From Clostridia bacterium (lineage in GTDB: Bacteria > Bacillota_A > Clostridia > Oscillospirales > CAG-272): DNA of 8,052 nucleotides. This document shows, piece after piece, positions 6,986 to 8,052 of this stretch. The position numbers and the translations under genes are program-made. How positions within the stretch are numbered: position 1 is the stretch's first letter; each line of letters starts with the position of its first letter. Below the pieces are notes generated by a model. That model was not told the origin of the DNA. It did not search any database and worked only from the letters and a program-made list of their open reading frames with translations. The DNA is taken from assembly GCA_017959485.1 (NCBI GenBank), contig JAGDAM010000367.1, positions 1 through 8,052 on the forward strand, in the 5' to 3' direction.

Positions 6986-6997
6986 CCTGCCGGGAGG
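6968..6997 (+). promoter_or_regulatory. Hairpin around the mltG stop, abutting the PAP2 Shine-Dalgarno
   Basis: CGGCAGG (6968-6974) and CCTGCCG (6986-6992) form a perfect 7-bp stem. The 11-base loop contains the mltG stop TAA (6983-6985). GGGAGG (6992-6997) begins at the final base of the 3' arm, and the PAP2 ATG follows at 7008. The arrangement resembles the leader before the DJ-1 gene. No T-tract follows, so it is not an intrinsic terminator. Confidence 0.5.
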
Positions 6998-7007
6998 TAC
7001 GCGAACA

Positions 7008-7712
7008 ATGAAGGACAATATTAAAAAATCCGCCGTTTTCTGCTTTGCGGCCGGCGCTGTTGCCGCCGTGCTGGCGGTTCTGCTGGCGGTGCTCGTCGTC
7101 ACTGTGGACGTCTCTCCGATCGGACCCGAGGAAAGCAGCGTCGGTCTTTCGGCGTTCAACGCGCGCGCGGCCGCCTTTTTCGCCTACGACCCGGTCGCGC
7201 ATACCGTTACCGACTGGCTCGGATATCTGGCGGTCGGAGTCATTATCTTTTACTTTATCAAAGGCGCCGTTCAGCTTATCAAACGCCGCTCTCTGCGTGG
7301 AGTGGACAGGCATATTATCCTGCTCGGCTGTTTTTACGCGGTACTGCTTCTGATCTACGTTCTGTTCGATCTGTTTCCGCTGAACTACCGCCCGCTGATA
7401 CTGGATATCGAGAAGGGACTCGAGCCGTCCTTCCCGTCGTCTCACACGATGCTTGCGATGTGCGTCTTTCTGACGCTTCCGATACAGCCGGAATTTTCGA
7501 AGTCCGGCAGGAAGATACTTAAGATTGCCGTTCTGTCGGCGTCGGTCGCCCTTTCGGTCGTCACGGTCGGGGGACGTCTGATATCCGGCGTACACTGGGC
7601 TACAGACGTCATCGGAGGCGTACTGATCTCCGCGGCGCTGATTGCTTTTTACAGCGGGGCGTTCATTTGCGTCGTCCCGTCCGGAAAGGAGAGCGAAACA
7701 CCCACAAGATGA
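7008..7712 (+). CDS. PAP2-family membrane phosphatase
   Basis: A 234-residue type 2 phosphatidic acid phosphatase family protein, a membrane enzyme that removes phosphate from lipid phosphates or pyrophosphates such as undecaprenyl pyrophosphate or phosphatidylglycerophosphate; the substrate is not determined by sequence. About six hydrophobic segments are visible. Motif C1 is NYRP with Arg128-Pro129, C2 is PSSH with His146, and C3 is R-x3-G-x-H-x3-D with Arg190, Gly194, His196 and Asp200, so the His/Asp catalytic set is present. The Lys expected seven residues before Arg128 in C1 is Asp121, which I believe also occurs in a clostridial subgroup. An in-frame ATG at 6960 would add 16 hydrophilic residues inside mltG. 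I chose 7008 because GGGAGG lies 10 bases upstream and a Lys-rich start then leads into the first helix. It overlaps the next gene by ATGA. Confidence 0.9.
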   Translation: MKDNIKKSAVFCFAAGAVAAVLAVLLAVLVVTVDVSPIGPEESSVGLSAFNARAAAFFAYDPVAHTVTDWLGYLAVGVIIFYFIKGAVQLIKRRSLRGVDRHIILLGCFYAVLLLIYVLFDLFPLNYRPLILDIEKGLEPSFPSSHTMLAMCVFLTLPIQPEFSKSGRKILKIAVLSASVALSVVTVGGRLISGVHWATDVIGGVLISAALIAFYSGAFICVVPSGKESETPTR

Positions 7713-8052
7713 AAGGAAAGGCGCTTATGGCCGCCAACGCGGTCATACTTGCGGTTACGGTCCTTTTCTCCGGTTTTATTCTGCTTGACGCCTTCGTTAT
7801 TCCGCACTATTACGGAGAAGTGGAGATCACCGAACCCAATCAAACCGACACGCGGTCGCCCGAAACGTCGTCCGCCGGCCCGGATATCACCGAGCCCGCC
7901 GCGACCGACGCCGTTTCGTCGCGGGTGCCCGAAAATACCGGTGCCCCGTCCCCGCGTGAAAACTCGGACACCTATTACAGCGACGGCAATTTCACCGTCG
8001 AAATTCTCGAATACCGTGAATACAACACCGAGATATACGTCGCGGATATCCG
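7709..8052 (+). CDS. Membrane-anchored protein, N-terminal part; probable phosphodiester glycosidase (NAGPA-like)
   Basis: An open frame from an ATG overlapping the PAP2 stop (ATGA) runs off the right edge, giving 114 complete codons. Residues 2-4 are basic (KGK), and about 8-31 form one hydrophobic segment, a signal anchor or uncleaved signal peptide. A linker of about 50 residues (37-87) rich in Thr, Pro, Ser, Glu and Asp follows, with ITEPxxTD repeated 20 codons apart (residues 40 and 60). The last visible part, from YYSDGNFTVEILEYREYNTEIYVADI, resembles my recollection of the stretch just before the catalytic domain in clostridial phosphodiester glycosidase (NAGPA/DUF2233) proteins, which act outside the cell on sugar phosphodiesters. 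The catalytic domain is beyond the window, so that name is tentative; the gene itself is well supported by overlap, frame and topology. Confidence 0.68.
   Translation, partial: MKGKALMAANAVILAVTVLFSGFILLDAFVIPHYYGEVEITEPNQTDTRSPETSSAGPDITEPAATDAVSSRVPENTGAPSPRENSDTYYSDGNFTVEILEYREYNTEIYVADI

Noticed and set aside
6960..6988. Perfect TTGACA followed at 17 bases by TAACCT, as a possible promoter for the PAP2 gene
   Set aside because: The -10 matches only 3 of 6 bases. TTGACA also recurs elsewhere in mltG coding sequence (near 6218 and 6393), so one perfect -35 is weak evidence.
5576..7159. Very long antisense open frame (527 codons) opposite mltG
   Set aside because: It mirrors the sense codons of a clearly real mltG. 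In GC-rich DNA, reverse frames of real genes often lack stops. Its protein has no recognisable domain, and no ribosome-binding site supports it.
6939..7595. Antisense open frame of 218 codons opposite the PAP2 gene
   Set aside because: It overlaps a well-supported membrane phosphatase gene and encodes a low-complexity Arg/Gln/Asp-rich product typical of shadow frames.

Overview
The window reads as ordinary chromosomal DNA from a GC-rich anaerobic Firmicute, most likely a gut-type Clostridia lineage (Oscillospiraceae-like or related). The grounds are a GC content in the upper fifties by eye, a clostridial-style GyrA C-terminal domain, a complete anaerobic sulfatase-maturase-type radical SAM/SPASM enzyme, an MltG and PAP2 of the kind seen in Clostridia, and GGGAGG Shine-Dalgarno sites. 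The taxonomic call is an inference. No mobile element, CRISPR array, tRNA, rRNA or phage signal was found.

Layout: nine genes, all on the + strand and packed almost without gaps. (1) 1-1154: 3' part of gyrA (DNA gyrase subunit A: pinwheel domain plus acidic tail). (2) 1160-2038: a lipoprotein of unknown function. (3) 2050-3168: anSME-like radical SAM/SPASM protein. (4) 3165-3920: cytoplasmic glycerophosphodiester phosphodiesterase. (5) 3968-4525: DJ-1/PfpI family protein. (6) 4522-5535: CPBP (Abi/CAAX) membrane protease. (7) 5573-6985: MltG endolytic transglycosylase. (8) 7008-7712: PAP2-family membrane phosphatase. (9) 7709 to the window end: N-terminal part of a membrane-anchored protein that resembles the start of a phosphodiester glycosidase (NAGPA-type). 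There is no gene-free stretch above 50 bases.

Three junctions are 4-base ATGA stop/start overlaps (3165, 4522, 7709), two more gaps are 5 and 11 bases, and no intrinsic terminator is visible. Much of the window could therefore be cotranscribed, possibly including readthrough from gyrA. The longest gaps (47, 37 and 22 bases) carry two kinds of leader: hairpin-plus-strong-Shine-Dalgarno leaders before the DJ-1 and PAP2 genes, and an A-rich leader without a clear Shine-Dalgarno before mltG.

Functionally, most genes after gyrA concern the envelope: phospholipid head-group breakdown (GDPD), a membrane protease (CPBP), peptidoglycan strand termination (MltG), lipid phosphate or pyrophosphate removal (PAP2) and possibly surface glycopolymer trimming (phosphodiester glycosidase). 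The radical SAM maturase and the unidentified lipoprotein are the least explained members. I do not see a convincing undescribed system here; the findings below are modest, checkable oddities.
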